Shown: positions 1 through 8,526 of the stretch, in pieces
How positions within the stretch are numbered: the first letter of the stretch is position 1
Layout: every line of letters starts with the position of its first letter
Source: Hyphomicrobium_A sp964620915
GTDB taxonomy: Bacteria > Pseudomonadota > Alphaproteobacteria > Rhizobiales > Hyphomicrobiaceae
Assembly (NCBI GenBank): GCA_964620915.1
Contig: CAZUKP010000004.1
Location: forward strand, 1 to 64,000
Length of the DNA: 64,000 nucleotides
Reading direction: 5' to 3'
The notes under the pieces: generated by a model
What the model was told of the DNA's origin: nothing
The model's input: only the letters and a program-made list of their open reading frames with translations
Databases searched by the model: none
Made by a program: the position numbers and the translations under genes

Positions 1-26
1 TAATGAAGCGTGCAAACCGTTGACCC

Positions 27-1133
27 TCACACAAGACCCTTGCGCTGTTGGATCATCATGTACGTTTCAAACGTCTGCTCGGACAGCTGGAACCAGAGGA
101 AATCATCGCCGCGTATGGCGGCCATCGCCTCATACGTTTTCTTGAACGTCGGGTTCTCAGCGGAGATCTCGGCGAACACCTCGTTTGAGGCGGCAAAGCA
201 GGCATCAAGGATCGCTTCAGAAAAGGGGCGCGGCTCAGCGCCGAGCCTCGCGAGCTTTTTCAGCGCGGCGGGGTTCGCGATGTCGTAACGGGCCATCATC
301 CAGGAATTGGCGAGCGCGGCCGCCGATCGCACGATCGCCTGATAGGTCTTGGTCAACTTGTTCCACTGCTCCAGATTGAAGAAGAGGTGGAGCATCGCCT
401 GGCCTTCCCACCAGCCGGGGTAGTAATAATACTTGGCGACCTTGGCGAACCCGAGCTTCTCATCGTCGTAAGGGCCGGCCCACTCGGTCGCGTCGATCGT
501 GCCCTTCTCCAAAGCGGTGTAGATGTCGCCGCCGGCGATCTGCTGGGGCACGACGCCGAGTCGCGATACGACCGCGCCGGCCAGACCGCCGATGCGCATC
601 TTGAGACCCTTCAAGTCTTCCGGCCTGTTGATGGGGCTGCGGTACCAACCGCCCATCTGGGCGCCCGTATTTCCGCCTGGCAGACCGAACATTTGAAATC
701 GCGCGTAGAACTCGTTCAAAAGGTCGATGCCACCGCCGTTATACATCCAGGCGTTTTGCATGCGATAATCGAGCCCGAAGGGCACGGCTGTGCCAAAGGC
801 AAAAGTGGGATCCTTGCCCCAGTAGTAATAGGAGGCCGTGTGGCAGGCCTCGACGCTTCCATCGGAGACGGCATCGACTGCGGCAAGTCCCGGAACAATT
901 TCGCCGGCCGCGAAAACCTGGATCCGAAACCGGTTGTCGGTCATCTCCGCCACGGCCTTGGCGAACACCTCGCCCGCGCCAAAAAGCGTGTCGAGCGACT
1001 TGGGAAAGCTCGAAACCAGCCGCCATTCAAGCTCGGGCATGGTCTGGGCGATGGCGGGGGCGGCCAGCGTCGCGGCTCCCGCACCACCTGCCGTCGCCGT
1101 TTTGAGGAATTTGCGGCGATCGATGCCAGCCAT
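27..1133 (-). CDS. TRAP transporter solute-binding protein (DctP/TakP type), Tat-exported
   Basis: This is a 368-residue periplasmic substrate-binding subunit of a TRAP secondary transporter, resembling the TakP-like branch that binds organic or keto acids. The chosen ATG at 1133 is preceded by GGAG and opens with a twin-arginine signal (DRRKFLK) followed by an Ala-rich segment ending AIAQ. The longer frame to 1220 would bury that signal. The mature part carries family blocks such as LVSSFPKSLDTLFG, FAAGEIVPGLAAVD and LKGLKMRIGG. The matching membrane subunits are not in the window; they could lie beyond the left edge, downstream of this gene. Family assignment is secure; the substrate is inferred only from resemblance. 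Confidence 0.88.
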   Translation of the reverse strand: MAGIDRRKFLKTATAGGAGAATLAAPAIAQTMPELEWRLVSSFPKSLDTLFGAGEVFAKAVAEMTDNRFRIQVFAAGEIVPGLAAVDAVSDGSVEACHTASYYYWGKDPTFAFGTAVPFGLDYRMQNAWMYNGGGIDLLNEFYARFQMFGLPGGNTGAQMGGWYRSPINRPEDLKGLKMRIGGLAGAVVSRLGVVPQQIAGGDIYTALEKGTIDATEWAGPYDDEKLGFAKVAKYYYYPGWWEGQAMLHLFFNLEQWNKLTKTYQAIVRSAAALANSWMMARYDIANPAALKKLARLGAEPRPFSEAILDACFAASNEVFAEISAENPTFKKTYEAMAAIRGDDFLWFQLSEQTFETYMMIQQRKGLV

Positions 1134-1279
1134 TGCGACGTGAACTCCATTATCTGGCGGGAAAGCACCAGCGGAGGCCGATGCGGGCGCCATCTTAGTC
1201 ACCGAGCCAAGCGACCACAAATGAAAGGATGGACAGGCGATGCTTGCCGCGGCGAACCGAGCGGCCTACATCGCTCGGC

Positions 1280-1945
1280 ATGCGATCGGCCAGCGGTGAC
1301 AACGAAGTAACAGGCGTTCTGCTTGCGGGCGGGCGCTCCGAACGTATGGGCGGCAAGGACAAGGGCCTCATCGAGATTGGCGGCAAGCCGATGCTGGCGC
1401 ATGCTGCGGCCCGTCTCGGACCACAGGTCGGCCAAGTCGTGATCAGTGCAAATGCCGATCCGGCCGGGCTTGCCTTCCTCGGTCTTCCTGTCGTTGCAGA
1501 CATGGTCGCCGGCCATGCGGGACCGCTCGCCGGCCTGCACACCGCGCTCCAATGGGCGTGCCGGGAAACACCGAAGGCCCGATTTGTCGCGAGTGCTCCA
1601 GCCGATGCACCGTTTCTCCCCGGCAACCTTGTCGCCCGCTTAAAGAGGGCGGCTCTGGAAACAGGAAATCGCTCGGCGATCGCTGCATCCGGCACACGCA
1701 CCCATCCCGTCTTCGGTCTGTGGGACGTGGCACTGGCCGGTGACCTTTCGGCCGCGCTCGCGCAAGGGCTTCGCGCCGTACACCATTTCGCCGAAGCCCA
1801 AGCGAGCGCTGTCGTAGACTTTCCGCTCATTGAAGTTGAGGAAACGACGATCGACCCATTCTTTAACGTGAATACACCGGCCGAGCTCGAAGAGGCGCGC
1901 GCTTTACTGCCCCAGTTCATCCACCACGAGGCCACAGATGGCTAG
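1280..1945 (+). CDS. mobA: Molybdenum cofactor guanylyltransferase MobA
   Basis: MobA transfers GMP from GTP to molybdopterin to make the guanine dinucleotide form of the molybdenum cofactor in the cytoplasm. The N-terminal nucleotide-binding signature LLAGGRSERMGGKDKGL is intact, followed by VVADMVAGHAGPLAGL, the usual acceptor region. At 221 residues it has the normal family length. I chose ATG 1280 because the signature then starts about 10 residues in; an upstream ATG at 1229 only adds an unconserved extension. It runs divergently from the TRAP gene and overlaps mobB by 8 bases, which suggests translational coupling. Confidence 0.93.
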   Translation: MRSASGDNEVTGVLLAGGRSERMGGKDKGLIEIGGKPMLAHAAARLGPQVGQVVISANADPAGLAFLGLPVVADMVAGHAGPLAGLHTALQWACRETPKARFVASAPADAPFLPGNLVARLKRAALETGNRSAIAASGTRTHPVFGLWDVALAGDLSAALAQGLRAVHHFAEAQASAVVDFPLIEVEETTIDPFFNVNTPAELEEARALLPQFIHHEATDG

Positions 1946-2546
1946 TCCGACGCCAACCATGGTCGGAATCGTGGGCTGGAAGAACTCCGGCAAAACAACG
2001 CTCGTTGTGCGCCTCATCGAAACATTGACGCAGCGTGGCCTCAAGATCGCGACCGTGAAGCATGCGCATCACGCACCAAGGCCCGCGGACGGAACGACCG
2101 ACAGCGAACGCCACAAGCGGGCTGGCGCCTTCGAAGTGATTGCTGTCTTCCCGGATAGCTGGGACATCTCAGGTCAGCTGCAGGACACTCCGCCACCAGA
2201 CCTTGCCGAAATCGCCACGCGGCTGCGAAGTGCCGATCTCATTCTCGTGGAAGGCTACAAGCAGGCGTTGATACCGAAGATCGAGGTCCGCCGCCGCGAC
2301 ACCGAAACCCAGCGCCCGCTTGCCCCAGATGACCCAAATATTATTGCCATCGCCGCCGATTACGACGTCGAAGAACGAGGGCTTCCCGTTCTTGCTCTCG
2401 ATGATATCGACGCGGTTGTCACATTCGTTGAGCGACTGCGCTCCAGCCCAGCCGCACGTCCCGCACCTCACTTGCGCCGAGAAGAGCGTGTCCAAACAAA
2501 TGGGCCTCGCGCGCCCAAGGGCGCCTTCCGCCATCGCCGAACGTAG
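1938..2546 (+). CDS. mobB: Molybdopterin-guanine dinucleotide biosynthesis adapter MobB
   Basis: MobB is a P-loop GTP-binding protein that assists MobA in making the guanine dinucleotide cofactor. The P-loop GWKNSGKTT lies at about residues 13-21, and the family block VKHAHH follows. At 202 residues it is somewhat longer than usual; the extra length is a basic C-terminal tail rich in Arg and Pro. Its start overlaps the mobA stop, so the two are probably translated from one message. The last 79 bases overlap a possible small gene on the opposite strand. Confidence 0.9.
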   Translation: MASPTPTMVGIVGWKNSGKTTLVVRLIETLTQRGLKIATVKHAHHAPRPADGTTDSERHKRAGAFEVIAVFPDSWDISGQLQDTPPPDLAEIATRLRSADLILVEGYKQALIPKIEVRRRDTETQRPLAPDDPNIIAIAADYDVEERGLPVLALDDIDAVVTFVERLRSSPAARPAPHLRREERVQTNGPRAPKGAFRHRRT

Positions 2547-2779
2547 CCAACAGCGAGAATGAGAAAGATGAGAGCGGCTGCAACCCCAAGCGCCCAATAC
2601 GACACTAAGGATGGCGCGGTCACCTGTTCGCGCGCTTCCTCCGGGACCGCAACGAGACGGCCCGCTTTGTCGGCGGTGGTCTTTGTAGCAAGCTGCCCAC
2701 GATTGATACCGCCTGGTCGATCAACCTCGGTTCCAGCTCGCGTCGCAAGCCACGCGACAACGCCTACGAGCGTGCGCAT
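2468..2779 (-). CDS. Possible small single-span membrane protein
   Basis: An open frame of 103 residues (ATG 2779) lies in the gap between mobB and moaA, overlapping the 3' end of mobB tail to tail. It has one clear hydrophobic span near the C-terminus (SYWALGVAAALIFLILAVGY) followed by an Arg/Lys-rich tail, which fits a C-terminal membrane anchor with the tail inside. AGGA and a G-run lie upstream of the start. I recognise no family. It could also be a chance frame, since the region is GC-rich and part of it is antisense to mobB. Confidence 0.32.
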   Translation of the reverse strand: MRTLVGVVAWLATRAGTEVDRPGGINRGQLATKTTADKAGRLVAVPEEAREQVTAPSLVSYWALGVAAALIFLILAVGYVRRWRKAPLGARGPFVWTRSSRRK

Positions 2780-2898
2780 ACCCCCATTTCCTGCGGAGTT
2801 GTGCTTCTGCCGGCCTAAGTCAGGCCAACCGGTCACTTGCCCACAACCACCGCCTCACGCATTCTATATCGAATAGATCAGAAACAGGACCGGTCCAG

Positions 2899-3921
2899 AT
2901 GGACATTCAAGTACCGACCGCACAGATACCAGCGCTGACCGACCGATATGGCCGCAAAATCACCTACCTGCGCGTGTCGGTTACCGACCGGTGCGACTTC
3001 CGGTGTGTCTACTGCATGTCCGAAGACATGACGTTCCTGCCCCGGCGCGATCTGCTTTCGCTCGAGGAGCTCGACAGGCTCTGCTCGGCCTTTGTTGCGC
3101 GGGGAGTAACGAAGTTGCGGATCACAGGCGGCGAGCCGCTCGTGCGAAAGAACATCATGTGGCTGTTCCAGGCGCTATCCCGGCATCTCGGCAACGGACT
3201 GGACGAGCTGACCCTTACGACCAACGGCAGTCAGCTCAAGCGGTACGCCCATGACCTCAAAGCCGTTGGTGTTGAGCGTATCAATGTCTCGCTCGACACG
3301 CTCGACCCAGAAAAATTTCGTGCCATCACCCGCTGGGGCGACCTTGCTACTGTCATGGGGGGCCTCGAGGCTGCCGATGCCGCGGGCCTCAAAGTCAAGA
3401 TCAACACCGTCGCACTCAAGGGGACAAACGAGGACGAGTTCGATGATTTAATCGCATTTGCGCACGGACGCGGTTACGACCTGACATTTATCGAAACGAT
3501 GCCGATGGGTGAGGTCGACGGCGACCGCACAGATCAGTATCTGCCACTTTCGATCGTGCAGGCCCGTCTCATGGATCGTTGGACGCTTCGCGACATCCCT
3601 TATCAGACAGGAGGTCCAGCCAGGTATTCCGAAGTTTCGCAGACGGGAGGGCGACTCGGTTTCATAACGCCGATGACGCATAACTTCTGCGAAAGCTGCA
3701 ATCGCGTCCGTCTGACATGCACCGGCACACTCTATTTGTGCCTTGGTCAGGATGACGCCAAAGATCTGCGCGAACCATTGCGCGCCAGTAAGGACGACAC
3801 GCTCCTTCATACGGCCATCGACGAAGCAATCGCCTTGAAGCCGAAGGGGCACGATTTCGTCATAGACCGTCAGACCCGCAAACCGTCTGTTGCGCGGCAC
3901 ATGAGCGTCACTGGGGGCTAG
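2899..3921 (+). CDS. moaA: GTP 3',8-cyclase MoaA (radical SAM)
   Basis: MoaA catalyses the first step of molybdenum cofactor synthesis, rearranging GTP to 3',8-cyclo-GTP. The radical SAM cluster motif is visible as CDFRCVYC, followed by the SAM-binding block ITGGEPLVRKN. The second cluster site near the C-terminus is CESCNRVRLTCTGTLYLC. The protein ends in Gly-Gly, as active MoaA proteins do. Length (340 residues) is typical. With mobA and mobB just upstream on the same strand it forms a partial cofactor cluster; moaB, moaC, moaD and moeA are not in the window. Confidence 0.96.
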   Translation: MDIQVPTAQIPALTDRYGRKITYLRVSVTDRCDFRCVYCMSEDMTFLPRRDLLSLEELDRLCSAFVARGVTKLRITGGEPLVRKNIMWLFQALSRHLGNGLDELTLTTNGSQLKRYAHDLKAVGVERINVSLDTLDPEKFRAITRWGDLATVMGGLEAADAAGLKVKINTVALKGTNEDEFDDLIAFAHGRGYDLTFIETMPMGEVDGDRTDQYLPLSIVQARLMDRWTLRDIPYQTGGPARYSEVSQTGGRLGFITPMTHNFCESCNRVRLTCTGTLYLCLGQDDAKDLREPLRASKDDTLLHTAIDEAIALKPKGHDFVIDRQTRKPSVARHMSVTGG

Positions 3922-3930
3922 CCCAAAAAT

Positions 3931-4296
3931 TCACCCAAGCAGCCGCCGCACGCACTCGCGCACTTGATCAAGACTGAACGGTTTGGAAATCACCGAGACG
4001 GTAGGGCCCGAAAGGGCCTTGGCACGTTCGAGCTGATCAGAAAATCCTGACATCATGAGTACCCGAATGCCGGAGTGCAGGTCATGGGCGCGCTGAGCGA
4101 GCGTTATGCCATCCAGTATTGGCATGTCGACATCGCTGACAAGAAGATCGAAAGGAACCGCCGCCGTCTTAATCTGTTCGAGAGCTTCGCTTCCGTCTTG
4201 CGTTACGAAAACGCTGTGCCCTTGGCTCTCAAGCGCGCGCTTCACCAAATCACGTGTCGCCGCATCATCGTCCGCGAGAAGTATCCGCGCCATCAC
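3931..4296 (-). CDS. cpdR: CpdR-like single-domain response regulator
   Basis: This 121-residue stand-alone receiver has an acidic pocket (ADDD at residues 8-11), the phosphoacceptor Asp55 in LLVSDVDMP, the MMSGF switch region and the conserved Lys in SKPFSL. There is no output domain. The overall pattern (start MARILLADDD, end KPFSLDQVRECVRRLLG) resembles CpdR, which in Caulobacter and rhizobia is controlled by the CckA-ChpT phosphorelay and primes ClpXP proteolysis. It sits 18 bases downstream of hpt on the same strand and converges on moaA with a 9-base gap. Function is inferred from resemblance; another CheY-like role is possible. Confidence 0.78.
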   Translation of the reverse strand: MMARILLADDDAATRDLVKRALESQGHSVFVTQDGSEALEQIKTAAVPFDLLVSDVDMPILDGITLAQRAHDLHSGIRVLMMSGFSDQLERAKALSGPTVSVISKPFSLDQVRECVRRLLG

Positions 4297-4314
4297 TCGT
4301 CCTCCACCTAGGCG

Positions 4315-4863
4315 TCACTCCTTCACCAAGCGGCCAACAAACGGCAACTCGCGATAGCGGTGCGCAACATCCATCCCATAGCCAACCACGAAGACATCGG
4401 GGCATTCGAACGCGCAATAGTCAGGCATAACGTTGACGGCACGCTCGGCCTTCTTGTCCAGAAGGACGCACGTTTTAATTGTCAGCGCGCCGCGTGCGGA
4501 AAGCAAATCTTTGGCGTAAGCCAGCGTGCGGCCCGAATCGAGGACATCGTCAATGATCAGCACATTGCGCCCACGCACGTCGAGATCCATGTCTCGCAGG
4601 ATGGTGACCTGACCAGAAGATTTGCGTGCCTCCCGGTAGCTGGAGAGCGTCATAAAGTCGACCTCGGGGGCAAGTCCTGCATCGTAAAGTGCGCGGATCA
4701 GGTCGGCGGCAAATATGAAACTGCCCTTAAGGATTGGCACGACTAGAAGATTCGACAGGCCGGCATTGGCAATTTGGCTGGCAAGCTCAGTTAGGCGGTG
4801 CGCGATGGCCTCAGCCGTAAAAATCACTTCAAGGTTTGAATCGGCAATATTGTCATGACCCAT
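4315..4863 (-). CDS. hpt: Hypoxanthine phosphoribosyltransferase
   Basis: This purine-salvage enzyme joins hypoxanthine or guanine to phosphoribosyl pyrophosphate. The PRPP-binding loop is visible as VLIIDDVLDSGRTL, with the upstream flexible-loop region LSSYREARKSSGQVTI and the block VPILKGSFIFAADLIRAL. The C-terminal FVVGYGMDVAHRYRELPFVG is the purine-binding end. Length (182 residues) is normal. It probably shares a transcript with cpdR downstream. The 212-base gap to ftsE holds two inverted repeats. Confidence 0.95.
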   Translation of the reverse strand: MGHDNIADSNLEVIFTAEAIAHRLTELASQIANAGLSNLLVVPILKGSFIFAADLIRALYDAGLAPEVDFMTLSSYREARKSSGQVTILRDMDLDVRGRNVLIIDDVLDSGRTLAYAKDLLSARGALTIKTCVLLDKKAERAVNVMPDYCAFECPDVFVVGYGMDVAHRYRELPFVGRLVKE

Positions 4864-4990
4864 GGCTGCTGGACGTCCTCGCTATCGGCACCTGTTGACG
4901 GGAAGATAGCAGTACATTGCATCTCCACCACAATGCCTCCATAACTCCCCCGGTTCGCCATGCCCTGGTGCACACGAACCCGCCACATTC

Positions 4991-5006
4991 GTGATCGATT
5001 GATCAC
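4991..5006. promoter_or_regulatory. 16-bp inverted repeat in hpt/ftsE divergent region
   Basis: The sequence GTGATC-GATT-GATCAC has perfect 6-base arms. It lies between the divergent hpt and ftsE genes, about 70 bases before the ftsE start, where an operator would be expected. No regulator can be assigned from the sequence. Confidence 0.35.
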
Positions 5007-5016
5007 TCAAGAGCCC

Positions 5017-5036
5017 CCACCTCGGTGGCGAGGTGG
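5017..5036 (+). promoter_or_regulatory. Hairpin in the ftsE leader
   Basis: CCACCTCG-GTGG-CGAGGTGG forms an 8-base perfect stem with a 4-base loop, ending 39 bases before the chosen ftsE start. There is no T-run after it, so it is not a classic terminator. It could be an mRNA leader structure or an operator. Confidence 0.4.
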
Positions 5037-5075
5037 ATCTGGACGACTCCCAACTCAAACAACCGACCGAAACTC

Positions 5076-5732
5076 GTGATTCGACTGACAAACATTGGCC
5101 TCGCCTATGAACAAGGGCAGGAAGTCCTCTCGGAAGTAAACTTCCACCTGCGGCCGGGCTCGTTCCACTTTCTTACGGGCCCGTCGGGCGCGGGTAAGAG
5201 TTCACTTCTGCGACTCCTCTTTATGTCGCTTCATCCCACGCACGGCCACATCCAGCTCTTCAATCAGGATGTGAGCCGTATTTCGACCTCCAAGAGAGCG
5301 CAACTGCGGCGGCGCATTGGCATTGTCTTTCAGGATTTCCGCCTCCTGAATCATTTGACGACCTGGGAGAACGTCGCGCTGCCCTTGCGCGTCGTCGGCA
5401 AGCACGTTTCGGACTATAAGGAAGACGTCACAGATTTGTTGCAATGGGTCGGTCTAGGCGATCGCATGCACGCCAATCCTTCGGTCTTGTCAGGCGGAGA
5501 GAAACAGAGGGCGGCAATCGCACGCGCAGTTATCGGCAAGCCCGAGCTGTTGCTCGCCGATGAGCCCACAGGAAACGTTGACCCGCAGATGGCGCGGCGA
5601 CTACTCCGGCTCTTCATAGAGCTCAACCGTCTTGGCACATCCGTTCTCATCGCCACCCACGATCATCAATTGATGCGGCAGTTCAAAGCGCCGCGGCTGG
5701 AGCTGCACGACGGCAATGTCCGCATCGTATGA
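5076..5732 (+). CDS. ftsE: Cell division ATP-binding protein FtsE
   Basis: FtsE is the ATPase of the FtsEX complex, which couples ATP hydrolysis to septal peptidoglycan hydrolase activation. Walker A is GPSGAGKSS, the ABC signature is LSGGEKQRAAIARA and Walker B is LLLADEPTG. I chose the GTG at 5076 because FtsE proteins begin with an Ile-rich first strand (here MIRLTNIGLAYEQG); the longer GTG frame at 5025 starts inside a hairpin and adds unconserved residues. Length is then 218 residues, typical for FtsE. It overlaps ftsX by 17 bases. Confidence 0.95.
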   Translation: MIRLTNIGLAYEQGQEVLSEVNFHLRPGSFHFLTGPSGAGKSSLLRLLFMSLHPTHGHIQLFNQDVSRISTSKRAQLRRRIGIVFQDFRLLNHLTTWENVALPLRVVGKHVSDYKEDVTDLLQWVGLGDRMHANPSVLSGGEKQRAAIARAVIGKPELLLADEPTGNVDPQMARRLLRLFIELNRLGTSVLIATHDHQLMRQFKAPRLELHDGNVRIV

Positions 5733-6831
5733 TAAAACCGGCGGCAGGAACCAACGCTCATTGGCACATACGCCAGTGGGGCCCGACCACTATGAGGACG
5801 CGATGACCGGGCGCGACATGCGCACACGCGGCCAATCTCAGAACTCCGAGCCCGAGTCCAGCCTCCGCCTAGACCCGACGCAGCGGCCGGATAGACTTGC
5901 GAGCGGGCGCGCGCGCAAGCAAGGTCGCGAAAGGACGAATGCGCCTGTCGTTCCGCCCGATACGGTGACGGGTCGCTCACTGACCCTCGTCATCTCGATC
6001 ATGTGCTTTCTTGCCTGCCTGACCGCTGGTGCGGTCTACATGATCAATCAATCGGCGGAAGCGTGGCTTAAGGACATTGCGAGCGAAGTGACGGTCCAAG
6101 TCGAACCGGTCCAAAACGTTGACACCGACAAGACGGTCGCCGATGCGAGGAGCTTCCTTGAGACCCAAGCCGGAATCAATAACGTCTCGGTCTTCAGCCT
6201 TGAGGAGTCGGCCAAGCTGCTTGAGCCCTGGCTTGGCCAGACCGATGCTTGGACGGCCCTTCCCGTGCCGCGCCTGATTGCTATCGAGATCGACCGAAGC
6301 GCCCCACCCGATATGGATGCCCTTCGCGTCGCGCTCACCAAGCAGTTCCCGGGCGTATCGCTCGACGACCACAGACACTGGCAACGGCAAATTCGAACGG
6401 TGACGCGATCGTTCGCGCTTGGCGGCCTGGCGATCTTATTCCTCGTTGGCGCCGCCACGACTGCCATTATCGTTTCGGCAACCCGCAGCGCCATGGCGTC
6501 CAACCATGAGATCGTCGAAGTGCTGCACTTCGTCGGTGCCACTGATCGCTACATTGCGCGTGAATTCGAAAAGCATTTCTTGCGGCTTGGCGTGCGCGCC
6601 GGCCTTGTCGGCGCGCTGAGCGCAATGGCTGTGTTCTTGAGCATGCCGACTGTTATGGAGCTCTTGGGCGGCGGCACGATCACTGTCGCCGAGATACAGC
6701 GCCTTCTCGGCGCGGGAGGGTTGGACGTTGCCGGCTTCCTGCTTCTTGGCGTTGTTGTGGTCATCATTTCAGCTCTGTGCATGCTCACGTCACGGTTCGG
6801 CGTGTTTCGCATTCTGAATTCCAAACCTTGA
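5716..6831 (+). CDS. ftsX: Cell division protein FtsX
   Basis: FtsX is the membrane partner of FtsE. This 371-residue protein has a long, charged, probably cytoplasmic N-terminus of about 85 residues, a first membrane span (LTLVISIMCFLACLTAGAVY), an extracytoplasmic loop, then three more spans, the last near LLLGVVVVIISALCMLTSRFG. That is the four-span FtsX plan. The N-terminal extension is rich in Arg and Ser. It overlaps ftsE and is followed by a YdcF-like gene and plsC, an order often seen in Hyphomicrobiales. Confidence 0.92.
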   Translation: MSASYDKTGGRNQRSLAHTPVGPDHYEDAMTGRDMRTRGQSQNSEPESSLRLDPTQRPDRLASGRARKQGRERTNAPVVPPDTVTGRSLTLVISIMCFLACLTAGAVYMINQSAEAWLKDIASEVTVQVEPVQNVDTDKTVADARSFLETQAGINNVSVFSLEESAKLLEPWLGQTDAWTALPVPRLIAIEIDRSAPPDMDALRVALTKQFPGVSLDDHRHWQRQIRTVTRSFALGGLAILFLVGAATTAIIVSATRSAMASNHEIVEVLHFVGATDRYIAREFEKHFLRLGVRAGLVGALSAMAVFLSMPTVMELLGGGTITVAEIQRLLGAGGLDVAGFLLLGVVVVIISALCMLTSRFGVFRILNSKP

Positions 6832-7013
6832 TAAGAGGCCGCAGGAGCCCCGAATCGCCACTTGTCCCCGGCAAAGCGCTGAGCAATTGGTCAATCCAGC
6901 CTCGGACTCAATCACAACGCCGTGCAAATCGGATATTGTGGGAAACGCGTTTGTTCGCAGGTGCAGCATTCGGTTCCATCTGAACTCCAGCGAGAATAGC
7001 GGTCACTTATTCG

Positions 7014-7661
7014 ATGAAGGGACTAACAAGAGCGGTGCTTCTGGGGATGGGCGTGATGATCGCGCTCCTCGCACTTGGATTCATCACATTTGCCACGCTC
7101 GTCACCCGTCCGCCGGCTCTCGCTGACCATCGGGCCAAAGGGATTGTTGTGCTCACTGGCGAAGGTCGGCGCATTGCCGAGGGCGCGCGTCTGCTCAAAG
7201 AGGGACGCGCAGAACGCATGCTGATCTCCGGCGTCAATCCGCGCATTGGCAAAAAGGCAATCATGAGGATTTCGGGATTGCCCGAGCAGAAATTCGACTG
7301 TTGTGTCGACTTAGGCTACCAGGCGCTCGACACCGCAGGAAATGCTGACGAGGCCCGGACTTGGGCAGCCGCACACAACTACGATAGTCTTATCGTCGTT
7401 ACGGCCAGCTACCATATGCCCCGCAGCTTGGCCGAGTTCTCGCTGTCGTCGCCAAAGACGCGACTGATCCCTCACCCCGTGATGTCGAGGAAGTCTCCGT
7501 CGGACGGATGGTGGCTCCATCGTTCGACGGCAAGCATACTGCTGTCCGAGTATCTGAAGTTCTTGTCCTCGATCGTCCAACTTACGTTCGCGCAGGTGAC
7601 GGGCTTCTCACAAGCCCCATCACTGGCAAAAGCACCAGCTGGTCGCCAAGCGGGACTCTGA
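7014..7661 (+). CDS. YdcF/SanA family (DUF218) membrane-anchored protein
   Basis: This 215-residue protein has one N-terminal membrane span (VLLGMGVMIALLALGFITFATLV) and then the YdcF-like fold: GIVVLTGEGRRIAEGARLL, then ERMLISGVNPR, and SLIVVTASYHMPRS near the putative active site. Family members are implicated in envelope functions, but their reaction is mostly undefined. It follows ftsEX by about 180 bases and its stop lies 5 bases before the plsC start, so it is probably cotranscribed with plsC. Confidence 0.8.
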   Translation: MKGLTRAVLLGMGVMIALLALGFITFATLVTRPPALADHRAKGIVVLTGEGRRIAEGARLLKEGRAERMLISGVNPRIGKKAIMRISGLPEQKFDCCVDLGYQALDTAGNADEARTWAAAHNYDSLIVVTASYHMPRSLAEFSLSSPKTRLIPHPVMSRKSPSDGWWLHRSTASILLSEYLKFLSSIVQLTFAQVTGFSQAPSLAKAPAGRQAGL

Positions 7662-7666
7662 CCACC

Positions 7667-8458
7667 ATGTCGATGGGAATGCTGCGCTCACTTCTGTTCG
7701 CAGTTGTCTTCTACACGTGCACGGCACTCTTCGTCGTGGTCGGCTCGTTCCTGCTGTTCGGCCCGCGCCGCTACGCGATGATGGGTCTCAAGGCCCATGC
7801 AATTGTCTCGCTGTGGCTGCTCAAAACAATCGTCGGCACCAAGATGGAAGTGCGCGGGCGCGAGAAATTGCCAAAGCCCCCCTACCTCGTCGCTTCAAAA
7901 CACCAATCGGCATGGGATACGTTTGCCCTGATCCCAATTTTTTCCGATCCCGCCATCGTGATGAAGGCAGAGCTAAAGCACATTCCCTTCCACGGCTGGT
8001 TCTCGCGCAAATTCGAGCATGTATTTGTTGAGCGCAGTCGTGGCCCCTCGGCCCTGCGCAAGCTCGTGCGCGACGCGCGCCGGCGCGCCGACGCCGGCCG
8101 GGAAGTCGTCATCTTCACCGAAGGGACACGGCGCACGCCGGGCAGTGCACCCGATTACAAACCGGGCACCGTCGCGCTCTACGAAGGGCTCGGCCTGCCC
8201 TGCGTACCGATGGCACTAAATTCTGGCCTCTATTGGCCAAGGCGCAAGCTCGCGCGATATCCCGGAACCATCATTGTCGAGATCCTGGATCCCATACCGC
8301 CTGGGCTGCCCAGAGCAGAATTTCGCGCCGAGCTCGAGAGACGCATTGAGGACGCCTCCAATAGTCTTATCCGTGAGGCTGCCGGAGGGCCGAATCCGCC
8401 GCCAATTTCGGCCGAAGCGCTTTCACGTGTGGTCGATCAGAATAAAACAGCAACATAA
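7667..8458 (+). CDS. plsC: 1-acyl-sn-glycerol-3-phosphate acyltransferase
   Basis: PlsC acylates lysophosphatidic acid at the sn-2 position to make phosphatidic acid at the inner membrane. The catalytic motif HQSAWD (H-x4-D) is present, with the acceptor-binding blocks VFVERSRG and FTEGTRRTPGS. One N-terminal membrane span precedes them. I chose ATG 7667, five bases after the stop of the YdcF-like gene; the longer frame from 7508 lies inside that gene and is not conserved. Length is 263 residues. Phospholipid synthesis fits the neighbouring envelope and division genes. Confidence 0.92.
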   Translation: MSMGMLRSLLFAVVFYTCTALFVVVGSFLLFGPRRYAMMGLKAHAIVSLWLLKTIVGTKMEVRGREKLPKPPYLVASKHQSAWDTFALIPIFSDPAIVMKAELKHIPFHGWFSRKFEHVFVERSRGPSALRKLVRDARRRADAGREVVIFTEGTRRTPGSAPDYKPGTVALYEGLGLPCVPMALNSGLYWPRRKLARYPGTIIVEILDPIPPGLPRAEFRAELERRIEDASNSLIREAAGGPNPPPISAEALSRVVDQNKTAT

Positions 8459-8526
8459 GAGGAACATTAATTGACTCTTTGTGTCTTGCTGCTTAGATTC
8501 TGGCTCCAGGCGAGCAGGACTCCAGC

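Noticed and set aside
387..1310. 307-residue plus-strand frame
   Set aside because: It is antisense to the TRAP binding protein and shows no family motif; GC-rich genes produce such shadows.
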